Assembly: GCF_001870905.1 (NCBI RefSeq)
Contig: NZ_LNDC01000100.1
Location: 48,591 to 112,590, forward strand
Direction of reading: 5' to 3'
DNA: 64,000 nt
DNA from: Geitlerinema sp. PCC 9228
GTDB taxonomy: Bacteria; Cyanobacteriota; Cyanobacteriia; Cyanobacteriales; PCC-9228
The notes beneath the pieces are model-generated. The model searched no databases and was not told the DNA's origin. It saw only the letters and a list, made by a program, of their open reading frames with translations. Positions within the stretch are counted from its first letter, which is position 1; each line of letters opens with the position of its first letter. Made by a program: the position numbers and the translations under genes. This document shows positions 7,541 to 17,627 of the stretch, one piece after another.

Positions 7541-10198
7541 TCACCGTTCGTCACAACCAATAGAAAAATACCAATTTGTCTTTTGTTCTCCGGACGCTAC
7601 CAATTCTACCGTGCCGTCTTGGTGGCGTCTCCAGCCGCTGGCTTCTTGAATGCCATGGCGAACGGTCGCTGTGGCACCAAAAGCCGGCGATCGCTGGTGG
7701 CTGCGCCAATCCATCCAAGTAGAAAATTGGTTGAGGCTTTCTTGCGGTGCAGGGGGCAATCCGCCATATCCGGTCATCACAAATTCGTTTCCCTCAATCC
7801 GCTGGCAGGGGGTGGCCACAATTTGCTTGGGTTGGTTCAAATCGTTGTCCACCTGTAACAGCCCTGCTTCTGGGTTCACTTCCGGCGAGTTCACGGCTAC
7901 CTGACCATCAACGCCAAATTGAGAACTGGCGGTTATCTGACTGTCGGGAGATAGGAGCATCCCTGAGGTGGTAATTTGAATGCTACCACCATCGCCGGCG
8001 ATCGCATTAGCCGTAATATCGCTATTTTCCAAACTGGCTAGGGTCCTGGTGGCAATGGCAATGTTCCCCCCTGGTTCGGTACCGGTGGCGTTGGTGGAAA
8101 TTTGGCTGTTTCCCCGCAGCAGCAAATTGTCGGTTTGCAAGTTGATATTGCCCAATCCGGCCGCACTGTCGGCGCGCAGGTGTCCGCCGCTATCGAGACG
8201 CATCTCCCCAGTTTCAATCCCCATGGATCCGGCATTGCCGCTGCCGGTACTGCTGACAGTAATTTCCCCATGCGATCGCAGTTCGATGTTCCCCGCGCTC
8301 ACTCGTAGCTGACCGGCGTGACCGCTGCCTTCGGAGGAAGTGGACAAACCGCTGGGAAATTGGGTTTGGCTCTCGTCTCGGAAAAAGTCCAAATCGGCTT
8401 CGGGAATCTCGCGCGCGGGAACTGCCCCGGATACCAACAAGCGATCGCCGACACGCACCCTCACATCACCGCCGTCACCGCTTTCAAAAGCGGCCGAACT
8501 CACTTGAGCGCCATTTTGCAACACCAAACTCGGCGTTTCTAACCTCACTTGACCGCCATCGCCCGTCCCCACAGTACTGGTGGTAATAGCTGCCGGAATC
8601 CCTTCGCTGCTGGTGCCGTTGAGGTAAATTTCGGAAGTGGCGCGCACGGTAATATTGCCTCCCCTGCCCTGGGTACTTTCGCTGCTGGTGGCTGTGGAGA
8701 GACGACCCCCGTTAGCCAGGACCAATCGGTTGGTTTCTAGGTTGACGTTGCCCCCACGACCGGTAGCACTCGCTTCTACGCTGGCGGCAATGGTACTTTC
8801 AAAGCTGCCATCCGCCCCGCGGACCTCGATGGTATCGCTGGCTCGAATGTCAATAGCCCCCGCCTTGCCCCTGCCTTGGGTAAAAGCCAAGATTTGCGTA
8901 CCGCCGCTGATGGTGAGGGTGTCGGTGGCGATGACAATGTTGCCGCCATCACCGGTAGCGCCGCGAAAGCTGGAACCAGACCAAAAAGACCGGCCGCTGG
9001 TTTCTACGGTTTGCGCCTGTACCTGCAGCGTTCCCGCATCCCCCGCGCCCAAGGTATCGGTGCCAATGATGGCCAAATCCGCAACCACGAAGCGTTGGGT
9101 TTCCACTTGCAAGCGACCGCCGCTGCCGGTGGCTTCCGGGGCAACGGCGGCAAATACGCTGCTGGCAAAGCCTTCCGGACTTTCTCCCACTACTTCCACT
9201 GCTTCCTGTGCCTGCAAATACACTCCCCGACCGCTACCGTTTCCCAGAGTATCGGCGAGAATGGAAGACCCATCTCGCAGCAAAATGTGCGATCCCTGCA
9301 GGCGCACGAAACCACCGCCGTTGCCGCTGGCTTCGAGGGAGGCGGTTTTTTCCAGCAAAATCCGATTCCAAGTGGCGATGTTTTGGGGTTGAAATTCCCA
9401 ACCCCTCCGTGTTTCCACCCAGCGCATGCGCCCGCTACCGAGGCTGGCGAGTTCGATTTCGCCCCCACTGGCGGTGAGGTTGCCCCCGGAAAGCACGATA
9501 TTGCCGCCGATGAGGGCGAGGGTGGCTTGGGGGGAGACGGCAAATCCGGTGGGTCGTTCTTCTCGGACGGTGGCTAGGGAATTGTCGAAAAATAGGTTGT
9601 TGCCAGGACCGAATACGCGAATGTCGCCGGCGTTGCTGCCGACTTGCAAGCCTATGGGGGTGGATATGGTGAGTAAGGGGGGACTGGCTGGATTGGTGGC
9701 ATGGAATTGCGTTCCGTCAGCAAATTCTAAGCTGCGGGCGGTGGTCCCTAAGAAAGAACCGCCGATGTCGAGCTGGGCGTTGCTGCCGATGGTAATGCCG
9801 TTGGGATTGATGAAAATGAGGTTGGCGCTGCCGTTAGCCTGTAGGGTTCCTTCGAGGACGGAGATGCGATCGCCGGTTACCCGTGTAATGATATTTTTGA
9901 TGGTATTCGCGTTTTGGAAGGTGGCGATGGTTTCCGCTGGCAGGGAAAATTCCTGAAAGCTGTGGAAAAGATTGGCACCGACTGTGGTTCCTCCTGATAT
10001 TTCTAAGTGATTTTGGGCTCGCGTGACTTGAGAGTTTTGCGGCAGGGTGCGATCGGGGACAATTTGAGTAATGATTTGTACGTTTTTGTCGGCAGATGTA
10101 TGGGGGAATGGTTCCCGGGCAACAACAGGTGGGCAGCCAAAAGGTGCGATCGCGACAGCTAGGGTACAGGTAGCGAAAAACTGTTGGATGGGGCGCAT
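7541..10198 (-). CDS. Filamentous haemagglutinin N-terminal (TPS-type) exoprotein
   Basis: 885 aa from the ATG at 10198, which gives a normal Sec signal peptide; an in-frame ATG at 10261 adds 21 residues, and neither has a clear Shine-Dalgarno. The TPS secretion domain follows, with the NPNGI motif and DIGGSFLGTTA, then several hundred residues of Gly/Thr/Ser-rich beta-helix repeats. The C-terminus (near DGTVELVA, last Cys in IGCDER) is typical of cyanobacterial members. Such proteins are exported through a TpsB outer-membrane pore and act as surface adhesins or released exoproteins; no TpsB gene is in the window. The stop overlaps the GTG of the CHAT gene, so the two are probably co-translated. 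Confidence 0.87.
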   Translation of the reverse strand: MRPIQQFFATCTLAVAIAPFGCPPVVAREPFPHTSADKNVQIITQIVPDRTLPQNSQVTRAQNHLEISGGTTVGANLFHSFQEFSLPAETIATFQNANTIKNIITRVTGDRISVLEGTLQANGSANLIFINPNGITIGSNAQLDIGGSFLGTTARSLEFADGTQFHATNPASPPLLTISTPIGLQVGSNAGDIRVFGPGNNLFFDNSLATVREERPTGFAVSPQATLALIGGNIVLSGGNLTASGGEIELASLGSGRMRWVETRRGWEFQPQNIATWNRILLEKTASLEASGNGGGFVRLQGSHILLRDGSSILADTLGNGSGRGVYLQAQEAVEVVGESPEGFASSVFAAVAPEATGSGGRLQVETQRFVVADLAIIGTDTLGAGDAGTLQVQAQTVETSGRSFWSGSSFRGATGDGGNIVIATDTLTISGGTQILAFTQGRGKAGAIDIRASDTIEVRGADGSFESTIAASVEASATGRGGNVNLETNRLVLANGGRLSTATSSESTQGRGGNITVRATSEIYLNGTSSEGIPAAITTSTVGTGDGGQVRLETPSLVLQNGAQVSSAAFESGDGGDVRVRVGDRLLVSGAVPAREIPEADLDFFRDESQTQFPSGLSTSSEGSGHAGQLRVSAGNIELRSHGEITVSSTGSGNAGSMGIETGEMRLDSGGHLRADSAAGLGNINLQTDNLLLRGNSQISTNATGTEPGGNIAIATRTLASLENSDITANAIAGDGGSIQITTSGMLLSPDSQITASSQFGVDGQVAVNSPEVNPEAGLLQVDNDLNQPKQIVATPCQRIEGNEFVMTGYGGLPPAPQESLNQFSTWMDWRSHQRSPAFGATATVRHGIQEASGWRRHQDGTVELVASGEQKTNWYFSIGCDER

Positions 10199-10431
10199 GG
10201 GCGGCAGGTTTAGAACCAAGTGAAGAATACGCGGCAAGTATGGCAGTGGTATCGCTTCCATTATGGTAGGACAATTTTCTCATGGATGGGGAAATTTTTC
10301 CCAACAGCGACCGATGGAAAAAGAGAGAAAAATCCCGGCAAGCTATTGCAAATTTTTCCCATCAAATGGTACAGTACAACCACGAAACTTGCTTTTTATT
10401 TTCAACCACAATCGAATCGCGACGGAACCAT

Positions 10432-10947
10432 ATGGCACTTTATACCGCTGCATCGCTGAAATCAGAACTTCACCAACGTGGATGTCGCATGACGCCGCAA
10501 CGGGAAAAGATCCTGCATATTTTTCAAACCCTTCCCCAAGGAAAGCATCTCAGCGCCGAAGAACTATACCAAATTCTATGCGATCGCCACGAACCCGTGA
10601 GCCTCTCCACCGTCTATCGCAACGTCAGTTTGATGGCGCGGTTGGGAATTTTGCGGGAACTGGAACTCGCGGAAGGGCACAAACATTACGAACTCAACCG
10701 CCCCCATCCCGAACACCACCACCACCTGGTTTGTGTTTTGTGCCACCGCACCCTAGAATTCAAGAATGACTCGGTGTTGCAAACGGGGTACAAGCAAGCC
10801 GAAGCCTCCCAATATCAATTGTTGGACTGTCAGATGACCATCCACGCGGTTTGCGAGGAGGCGGTAGAAGCGGGATGGCCCAGTTTGCCGGAGAATTGGA
10901 CTTGCCCAAAACGGTGCAATCGGTCGCAACCGCTGCCGGATAGTTGA
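10432..10947 (+). CDS. fur: Fur family transcriptional regulator (FurA-like)
   Basis: 171 aa from the ATG at 10432 (MALYTAASL). The winged helix is clear: TPQREKIL, LSAEELYQIL, then SLSTVYRNVSLMARLGI. The metal-binding half has the HHHHLVC cluster, a CVLC zinc-type pair and CQMTIHAVC. It is closest to cyanobacterial FurA, the iron-responsive repressor, but the C-terminus is extended and the last Cys pair is replaced by CPKRC near the end, so another Fur paralogue is not excluded. Divergent from the TPS exoprotein gene; the 230 bp between them must hold both promoters. The frame is open upstream to 10282, but that part is not Fur-like. Confidence 0.88.
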   Translation: MALYTAASLKSELHQRGCRMTPQREKILHIFQTLPQGKHLSAEELYQILCDRHEPVSLSTVYRNVSLMARLGILRELELAEGHKHYELNRPHPEHHHHLVCVLCHRTLEFKNDSVLQTGYKQAEASQYQLLDCQMTIHAVCEEAVEAGWPSLPENWTCPKRCNRSQPLPDS

Positions 10948-11021
10948 AATTTGTTTTCAGTTGTTTTCGTCAAGCCCCCCACAGCGATCGCTAATGGTTT
11001 GCAACAATTCCCCGGGATGGG

Positions 11022-12776
11022 CTAAGGCAGAATTTGCTGGATGACACTTTCTTCAATTTCTTCGTCAATTTCCATCAACACCTCCCGCAAGCAGTTGCGA
11101 ACGCTATTGCGCAGAGCTTGCAAAATTTGCGCCGCCGATTGAAACTCCGGCTTCAAAGTTCCCATCCACTTCCAGGGAGGTCCAGCGCGATCGACAATTT
11201 CCAAACATTCCGCCGACAGAAAAGCCAACAAACAGTTGAGCACTTTCTCGCGGGGAATTTGATAGTCCAAATTGGCTTCGATTTTCTCTGCCGCCTCTTC
11301 AATGGCTTCCCCTTCGATGGGATGGTTGGCCAGGGCATCGGCAACCATGGCAATCTCTTGGGGGTCTTCCAACTTAAACTTTTTGTACCCGCTGAGCAAA
11401 ATTTGCCGGTACCTTTCTTCGCAATGGACGTTTTCCGGTACGCCATTGGCACCGCTACGCAAAATCAGCTTGGCGGGATGGTTTTTATCTACATCAAATT
11501 CCGTATCGTTACAAATCAGTTTTAAGAAAGAAGTGAACCGCTTGTCGTTCACGGATTCCGCGTATTGAGCGTAAATATCTTCAAAATTTTCGATGTTTTC
11601 TACCAGGAAATTACGCACTTGCGGCAGAACGATACCGCCACGAATCATGCGTATGTCTTGTTTAAGTTGGGGAAGCACTTGCTTAGTGGTAGCAATTAGG
11701 TCGATTTCCGGTACGTCTGCTTTGTGGTGGTGGTTGTTTTCCCACTCATGGCCATCGTTCGCCAGTTTGTCCTCTGGATCGCGCAAACGCACAAAAGCAT
11801 CACCAACCGATTCCAATACCCGATTGGTTTGGGCTTCGTAGGCACAGCCAATGACAATTTTGCCGTATTCGTGGAGCTTTTTCGCCAGGGAAGCAAAAGC
11901 TCCATCCCCGGAGACGATAATAAATACTTCTACACTAGGGCGGGTATGTACCACTTCCATCACATCAATAGCCAGTTGGATGTCCGCCGCATTTTTGTGG
12001 GGACCGTGACCGAACCCAAACAGTTGGATGGGATCGATGCCCAACTCCACAATTTCCCGGCGCATCCCCCGCAAGCGGCTATCGGACCAGTTGGCATAGG
12101 CTCTTTGAATGGCAATACGCCCCACCTTGCCCGTGTCTTTGACCATACTGACAATTTCTCGCAAAGACAAGTCAGCAATGAGTTTTTCGCTGAATTTGTA
12201 TCCCCGGGTGAGGTTTTCAATATCGTAGAAAATAGCGGCGTTGTAATTTTTGGCGGGTTGGTGGGCGTGGCCAGATGCGGCAGCATCGGTATCGAGGGTT
12301 TGCTGCAGGTGGCGTACCTGTTGGGAAAGCTGTTCTACGTTTTGCAGGAGCTGCTGTTCGCGGCGTTCTTGGTCTTGGCGCTTTTTCAGTTGCTTGTTTG
12401 CGGACATGAGTGCCGATTGCAACCGATGCCACGATTGGGGAAACTCTTCCTTGGTCAGCACTTGCAACGCCATTTCGTAGCCAGCGATCGCAATTTGTAG
12501 GGTAGAAATTTCGTCATCGCCGGGGAACTGCTGCATAAAATCGCTAAATTCCCCCAACAACTTGGCGATCGCCTTAGCACGGTCGTTGGAACTGCGGTGA
12601 AACTGCCGTTGCGCCCAACTGCGTAAGTGTTGGGCAAATTCAAGGTTGAGCTGGTCTTGGTTGGCTTGGACAAAAGCGTACAAAACTTGACGATCGCCGC
12701 GAGAATCGGAAGTAGTTTGTAACAGTTGTACGAGAAGGGTTTGATACTCAGAGGTCGGCATCGCTTCCGAAGTCAT
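11022..12776 (-). CDS. NYN (PIN-like) domain protein, LabA/DUF88 type, putative RNase
   Basis: 584 aa from an ATG with AAGGAAA 7 nt upstream; a GTG at 12794 is less likely. Order: helical N-terminus, coiled coil (about 120-165, KKRQDQERREQQLL), then a NYN domain (about 178-325). The acidic residues of the PIN-like active site are visible: Asp185 in FYDIEN, Asp265 and Asp271 in KNAADIQLAID, Asp291 in VSGDGAF. NYN domains are mostly metal-dependent ribonucleases. The C-terminal 250 residues hold repeated helical wing-like segments (e.g. HPAKLILRSG) that I cannot assign; a LOTUS/OST-HTH-like role is speculative. Confidence 0.8.
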   Translation of the reverse strand: MTSEAMPTSEYQTLLVQLLQTTSDSRGDRQVLYAFVQANQDQLNLEFAQHLRSWAQRQFHRSSNDRAKAIAKLLGEFSDFMQQFPGDDEISTLQIAIAGYEMALQVLTKEEFPQSWHRLQSALMSANKQLKKRQDQERREQQLLQNVEQLSQQVRHLQQTLDTDAAASGHAHQPAKNYNAAIFYDIENLTRGYKFSEKLIADLSLREIVSMVKDTGKVGRIAIQRAYANWSDSRLRGMRREIVELGIDPIQLFGFGHGPHKNAADIQLAIDVMEVVHTRPSVEVFIIVSGDGAFASLAKKLHEYGKIVIGCAYEAQTNRVLESVGDAFVRLRDPEDKLANDGHEWENNHHHKADVPEIDLIATTKQVLPQLKQDIRMIRGGIVLPQVRNFLVENIENFEDIYAQYAESVNDKRFTSFLKLICNDTEFDVDKNHPAKLILRSGANGVPENVHCEERYRQILLSGYKKFKLEDPQEIAMVADALANHPIEGEAIEEAAEKIEANLDYQIPREKVLNCLLAFLSAECLEIVDRAGPPWKWMGTLKPEFQSAAQILQALRNSVRNCLREVLMEIDEEIEESVIQQILP

Positions 12777-13054
12777 GCTGAATTTCCTTTCCACGCAGCA
12801 CCTTGACGCAAGAGAACTGCGCCCCTACTAGCATTCAAAATTAAACAATTGCGCATCTGGAGCGTCCGCTACTACGATCGATTGTAACCGTTTCGCCGCG
12901 ACAGTAGCTGCCACAATTTCCCCTTCCTAGAAGCGATCGCCATGGCGGGGACCACCAATTTCCCACCAAAGCCAGAAAAATCGCTACTATAATTGGAAAA
13001 TACCCCATAAACCCCCTCAATCAAAAAGACTGTACCTGTTCTCCACGCTCAATC

Positions 13055-14974
13055 ATGACCGTTACTTCCCCTGTCCAATTTCAAGATGCGTTTGATGTCG
13101 TCGTGGTCGGCGGCGGACACTCCGGTTGCGAAGCCGCCCTAGCCGCCGCGCGTTTGGGTTGTCGGACGTTGATGCTCACCCTCAACCTGGACAAAATCGC
13201 CTGGCAGCCCTGCAATCCCGCTGTGGGTGCCCCCGCCAAAACCCAACTAGTCCACGAAGTGGATGCCCTGGGCGGCGAAATTGGCAAAATGGGCGATCGC
13301 ACCTACCTACAAAAACGCATGCTCAACCAATCCCGCGGTCCCGCCGTCTGGGCTTTGCGCGCCCAAACCGACAAGCGGGAATACAGCCAACTCATGCGGC
13401 ATATTCTGGAAAACCAGGAAAATCTTATGCTGCGCGAAGGCATGGTCACCGATCTAGTTTTGGGGAAAAACGACGAAGTCATTGGCATACAAACCTACTT
13501 TGGCGTGGCCTTTGGCTGCCAAGCCGTTATCCTCACCACCGGTACCTTCCTAGGCGGTCGCATTTGGGTGGGGGATCGATCCATGCCAGCGGGTCGCGCC
13601 GGAGAATTTCCTGCCATCGGTCTCACCGAAACCCTCAACCGCCTCGACTTCCAAGTGGGTCGCCTAAAAACCGGAACCCCAGCGCGCATCGACAAGCGTT
13701 CCGTAGATTACAGCAAAATGCAAGTCCAGCCACCAGACGAACAGGTACGCTGGTTCAGCTTTGACCCGGAAGTTCACGTGGAGAGGGAACAAACCAACTG
13801 CTATTTAACCCATACCACCCCCGAAACCCACCAATTCATTCGCGATCGCTTGCATCTGACCCCCATTTACGGCGGTTGGGTCGATGCCAAAGGTCCGCGC
13901 AACTGTCCCAGCATCGAAGACAAAATCGTACGCTTTGCCCAGAAAAACAGCCACCAAATCTTCATCGAACCGGAAGGACGGGAGACGCCAGAGCTTTACA
14001 TCCAAGGCTTTTCCACCGGTCTGCCCGAAAATGCCCAACTGCAAGCTTTGCAAACCGTTCCCGGTCTGGAAAACTGCACCATGCTGCGCCCGGCTTATGC
14101 GGTGGAATACGACTACCTACCAGCCACCCAATGCTATCCCACCCTCATGACCAAAAAACTGTCCGGGCTGTTTTGCGCCGGGCAAATTAACGGCACCACC
14201 GGCTACGAAGAAGCCGCCGCCCAAGGTTTGGTAGCTGGCATCAACGCCGCCAGAATGGTTCGCGGTGAAGAAATGCTGGTGTTCCCCAGGGAACAAAGCT
14301 ACATCGGTACGCTCATTGACGATTTGTGTACCAAAGAACTCCACGAACCCTATCGGATGTACACCAGCCGTTCGGAATACCGTTTGGTGTTGCGCGGCGA
14401 CAATGCCGACCGCCGGTTGACGCCTTTGGGTCGCGAAATCGGTCTGATCGACGATCGCCGCTGGCAGCTGTTTCAAGCAAAACAAGCGCGCATCGAAGCG
14501 GAAAAAGAACGCCTGTACAATACCCGCATTAAAGAAAGCGATCCGGTAGGCCAAGCGATCGCGGCTGATACCCAACAAAAAATCAAAGGGTCGCTCACCC
14601 TAGCCGATTTGCTGCGTCGCCCTGGATTTCACTACGATCGCCTGCAACAGTACGGTTTGGACAATCCCAAATTAAACCTGGTGGAAACCGAAGGGGCAGA
14701 AATCGACATCAAATATTCCGGCTATCTCGCCCGCCAGCAACAGCAAATTGACCGCCTGGCAAAAAACCAACGGCGCAAGCTCCCCCCGGATTTGGATTAT
14801 CATGCCATCGAAACCATTTCCTATCAAGCCAGGGAAAAACTAGAGCAGGTTCGCCCGCTCACCATCGGTCAGGCTTCCCGCATTGGTGGCGTCAATCCCG
14901 CCGATATCAACGCGCTTTTGATTTATCTAGAAACCAAAAACCGGCAAAAAACAGCCGCCGCCTCTTCTTCCTAG
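13055..14974 (+). CDS. mnmG: tRNA uridine-5-carboxymethylaminomethyl synthesis enzyme MnmG
   Basis: 639 aa, normal for the family. FAD-dependent MnmG, with MnmE, installs the cmnm5 group on U34 of tRNAs using methylenetetrahydrofolate. The N-terminal dinucleotide motif is [58 protein letters not shown], and [11 protein letters not shown] are family hallmarks, and the C-terminal helical domain ([12 protein letters not shown]) is intact. Note [12 protein letters not shown], where most bacteria have CNPAIGGxxKG. Mono-cistronic by layout; the start at 13055 gives the expected N-terminus. Confidence 0.96.
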   Translation: MTVTSPVQFQDAFDVVVVGGGHSGCEAALAAARLGCRTLMLTLNLDKIAWQPCNPAVGAPAKTQLVHEVDALGGEIGKMGDRTYLQKRMLNQSRGPAVWALRAQTDKREYSQLMRHILENQENLMLREGMVTDLVLGKNDEVIGIQTYFGVAFGCQAVILTTGTFLGGRIWVGDRSMPAGRAGEFPAIGLTETLNRLDFQVGRLKTGTPARIDKRSVDYSKMQVQPPDEQVRWFSFDPEVHVEREQTNCYLTHTTPETHQFIRDRLHLTPIYGGWVDAKGPRNCPSIEDKIVRFAQKNSHQIFIEPEGRETPELYIQGFSTGLPENAQLQALQTVPGLENCTMLRPAYAVEYDYLPATQCYPTLMTKKLSGLFCAGQINGTTGYEEAAAQGLVAGINAARMVRGEEMLVFPREQSYIGTLIDDLCTKELHEPYRMYTSRSEYRLVLRGDNADRRLTPLGREIGLIDDRRWQLFQAKQARIEAEKERLYNTRIKESDPVGQAIAADTQQKIKGSLTLADLLRRPGFHYDRLQQYGLDNPKLNLVETEGAEIDIKYSGYLARQQQQIDRLAKNQRRKLPPDLDYHAIETISYQAREKLEQVRPLTIGQASRIGGVNPADINALLIYLETKNRQKTAAASSS

Positions 14975-15166
14975 GGAAACCAGCCGAAAAACGATCGTCG
15001 TGGGATAATTTCATCAGCAGTCGATGCCGGGGTCACTCCCGGACATCTCTCCTGCAAAACCGGACTTAACAGTTTCCCGCTCTAAGGCCCCTGGGAACGG
15101 GTCCAATGACAAAGGTAGGATTTATGGGGATTTCTCCCGTAGTTCCTTACCTTCTGAGTTTTGAGC

Positions 15167-15218
15167 GCGTGAATCAGGAGCTTGAAAGCCCTGACTTTTT
15201 AAAGCTCCCGATTCATGC
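15167..15218. repeat. Inverted-repeat fragment of the A/B/D repeat (copy E)
   Basis: Arms GCGTGAATCAGGAGCTT (15167-15183) and AAGCTCCCGATTCATGC (15202-15218) are inverted with two mismatches. The left arm plus TGAAAGCCCTGACTTTTTAAAG matches the outer segment of copy A (323-360), but the omegaRNA-like core is absent. It lies within the 329-bp gap between mnmG and the next gene; the rest of that gap (14975-15303) shows nothing clear. Confidence 0.55.
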
Positions 15219-15303
15219 AGTAAACTATAGGGTAGGCATCGCCATATTGAATTTCTACAAAATTTGGTTGGCGGCGGTTGAGGTCTTTAAACAGCAAACA
15301 GCT

Positions 15304-16494
15304 ATGGCACAAACAAGCAATTCCCCATTTTCCGATTCCCATCGCATGGAGCAATCTCCATCTACAAACGGCGAAACACAGCATGAGGCCCCGGCAGAGA
15401 ATCCTTTGCAAGTGGAAGCTTATGCCGACCGCCTGATGGACGATGTGTTTGCCGATGTGGAACGGGTGGCTTCTGGCAGCAATCGTTTGCCAGCGGAACC
15501 CGCCCAACCAGCCCCCATGCAGCTGAAATCAGTGCGCGTTCCCTCCATCGTGCTTTCCCCGCAATGGGAAGCCCCGCCACCCGCTACCACAACCGAAGAC
15601 ACCAGCAGCGATCGCAGCAGCCACGCTTGGCAGTTATTTGACCGGATTTTACTGGCTTCTGCCGGTACAGCGTTGGTTTTGATTGTAGGACTGTGGCTGG
15701 GAACCCGCCAGCAGGTACGGCAATTTTTTGGCATTGCCCCCACCCCGGCACCGGAACCTACCCAGGAAAATGCCACTGGATCGGCCCCTGGGGTGCCCCC
15801 ATCAGTGGCGGAGAAAGAAGAATTTCAAGAATACCTGCGCCGCTCTCTAGCAGCGATCGAACGCAACCAACAACAGCAACGCTCGCCACAGCCTCAAGTG
15901 GCGCAGCAGCCAGCGGTGGACCCGCAAACCATGGCCCAGGTAACCAACAATCCAGAACTGGCCAGTGCCCTCAACCGCCTAGCTAGCGCTATCGAACGTT
16001 CCCACCTGCAAGCTTCCATGCCGCCAGGGGGTCTGTATCCCATGCCCATGCAGGGGTCCATGCCTCCGATGGCCCAGCAGCCCAGCCAACCCGTAGCGCC
16101 ACCGCCGACCCCCACGCCTGCGATTCCCCCATCTCCCACACCAGTGGCTAGCCAACCGGCCCCCCAAACCACGACGCCAGCAACGCCACCAACCCAACAA
16201 ACGTCGCCAACCACATCCACACCAGCGCCCAGCCCCAGTCCATCGCCAACACCAACCACAGCCACTTCGCCGCAACCCCTCGACAGCAGCGAGGGCAACC
16301 ACGTTTTGGTGGGGATTATGGAATTGGGCGATCGCTCGGCGGGCTTATTTGAAATCAACGGTGTCGCCAGGCGCATCCGCATCGGTCAAACCATTGGTTC
16401 CAGCGGTTGGACCTTGGTGGAAGTGAAAGACGGGGAAGCCATTATTCGTCGCAACGGCGAAGTACGCTCGATTTTTGTCGGACAGAAGTTCTAG
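15304..16494 (+). CDS. Single-pass membrane protein with Pro/Thr-rich linker, unrecognised
   Basis: 396 aa from the ATG at 15304; the frame is open to 15106, but that extension runs through repeat fragment E and is unlikely. It has a cytosolic N-terminus (about 114 aa), one membrane segment (about 115-133, LLASAGTALVLIVGLWLG), a Gln/Pro-rich stretch and a long Pro/Thr/Ser linker, then a compact C-terminal domain (about 60 aa: LVGIMELGDRSAGLFE, RIRIGQTIGSSGWTLVEV, AIIRRNGEVRSIFVGQKF). That end resembles the small beta domains of GspC/PilP-type secretion proteins, suggesting a periplasmic interaction module, but I cannot name the family. Confidence 0.8.
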   Translation: MAQTSNSPFSDSHRMEQSPSTNGETQHEAPAENPLQVEAYADRLMDDVFADVERVASGSNRLPAEPAQPAPMQLKSVRVPSIVLSPQWEAPPPATTTEDTSSDRSSHAWQLFDRILLASAGTALVLIVGLWLGTRQQVRQFFGIAPTPAPEPTQENATGSAPGVPPSVAEKEEFQEYLRRSLAAIERNQQQQRSPQPQVAQQPAVDPQTMAQVTNNPELASALNRLASAIERSHLQASMPPGGLYPMPMQGSMPPMAQQPSQPVAPPPTPTPAIPPSPTPVASQPAPQTTTPATPPTQQTSPTTSTPAPSPSPSPTPTTATSPQPLDSSEGNHVLVGIMELGDRSAGLFEINGVARRIRIGQTIGSSGWTLVEVKDGEAIIRRNGEVRSIFVGQKF

Positions 16495-16560
16495 CCATCG
16501 GCGACGGTCCCGACCGGTTGTTACAATAAAATAGAAAACCGCAGCCGAGGAGTATCCACC

Positions 16561-17151
16561 GTGGGCTTATTTGAAGACGTTAGCAAATTCTTAGAAGAAC
16601 GACTGGATGAATTTCTGCGCAAACATCCCCATCTGGAGCTACAAGCTTTAGAAGAGCAGTTACGAGAGCAAGAAGATGACACGTTAAAACTAATATTAGA
16701 TCTACAAAAGCAAGAGAAACAAAAACAAAACGAGATTCTTTCCACGGCGCAAGATATCCAACGCTGGCACCAACGCATGGAACGGGCGGAAGCTTCGGGA
16801 CGCCAGGATTTGGCCCAAGCTGCCCGGGAACGGGAAGCCACCCTTTTGCGCAAGGGGAACCAGCTTTGGGGACAGATGCAGGGCATCAACCAGCGCATTG
16901 AGAAAGCCAAAGAGCTATATTACCAACTACAAAACCGGCGTAAAGAAGTTTCGGCTAAGGCGAAGGCAGCAGCAGCTGAAGCAAAGTCTAAAGAAAATCA
17001 GGAAAGTTGGGATAATAAAGCTTGGTTTAGTGATTACGAACCAACCAGTCGAGGCGATCGATCCAACTTTGACGATCCGTTAGAACAACAGTTCCAACGC
17101 TGGGAAACCGAACAGGAACTGGAAGAAATTAAGCGCAATGTCAACAAATAA
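16561..17151 (+). CDS. TIGR04376 family coiled-coil protein
   Basis: 196 aa with a GTG start (GAGGAGT about 10 nt upstream). Recognised as the cyanobacterial TIGR04376 family from the N-terminus MGLFEDVSKFLEERLDEF and LELQALEEQLREQEDDT. Almost entirely helical and highly charged; coiled coils span about 25-75 and 85-150. No signal peptide, no membrane segment, no catalytic motif. Function unknown. It lies 29 bp before the DUF2358 gene and probably shares its transcript. Confidence 0.85.
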   Translation: MGLFEDVSKFLEERLDEFLRKHPHLELQALEEQLREQEDDTLKLILDLQKQEKQKQNEILSTAQDIQRWHQRMERAEASGRQDLAQAAREREATLLRKGNQLWGQMQGINQRIEKAKELYYQLQNRRKEVSAKAKAAAAEAKSKENQESWDNKAWFSDYEPTSRGDRSNFDDPLEQQFQRWETEQELEEIKRNVNK

Positions 17152-17180
17152 TCTTGTGGAAACGAGGAAGTAGCAGGTTC

Positions 17181-17564
17181 ATGGATATTGTCGAAATTCT
17201 CAAACGGGATTACCAGCGTTTCCCGGCGGACCAAACCTACAGCATTTACGAGGCGGATGTGTATTTTGCCGATCCCCTCAATCGATTCCGCGGTGTCGAT
17301 CGCTTTCGCGATAACATTACTTTTATTGCCACTTGGTTTCGCGATGTGCGCATGGAGTTGCACGAGATTCGCCGCGATCGCCATGTGATTACCACCCGCT
17401 GGACGTTAAATTGGACCGCTCCCCTGCCATGGCAACCTAGGGTCCGCATTCCCGGTTGGAGCGAACTTACCCTCAACGACCGCGATCGCATTATCTCCCA
17501 TATCGATTATTGGCACTGTTCGCGGTGGGCGGTTTTGCGCCAGCATCTATCGCTTTTTAGTTAA
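17181..17564 (+). CDS. DUF2358 domain protein (SnoaL-like)
   Basis: 127 aa from the ATG at 17181, with AACGAGGAAG upstream; a GTG at 17154 is less likely. The order YSIYEADVYFADPLNRFRG, FRDNITFI, ITTRWTLNW and ISHIDYWHCS is typical of DUF2358, a small alpha+beta cone-fold (NTF2/SnoaL-like) family of cyanobacteria and plastids. Soluble, single domain. No enzymatic activity is established. Confidence 0.86.
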   Translation: MDIVEILKRDYQRFPADQTYSIYEADVYFADPLNRFRGVDRFRDNITFIATWFRDVRMELHEIRRDRHVITTRWTLNWTAPLPWQPRVRIPGWSELTLNDRDRIISHIDYWHCSRWAVLRQHLSLFS

Positions 17565-17627
17565 AAAAGAAACAAACGCGCTACATTGGAGAAAAGTAAA
17601 AAATTGTAAAAAATTGGGAGAACCATT

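Noticed and set aside
8637..9577. Long plus-strand frames (251 and 233 aa) opposite the TPS exoprotein
   Set aside because: Low-complexity shadows of the Gly/Ser/Thr-rich beta-helix repeats; no protein features.
15894..16382. Gly/Val-rich antisense frame opposite the Pro/Thr linker
   Set aside because: Composition is the direct complement of the Pro/Thr repeat coding, not a protein.
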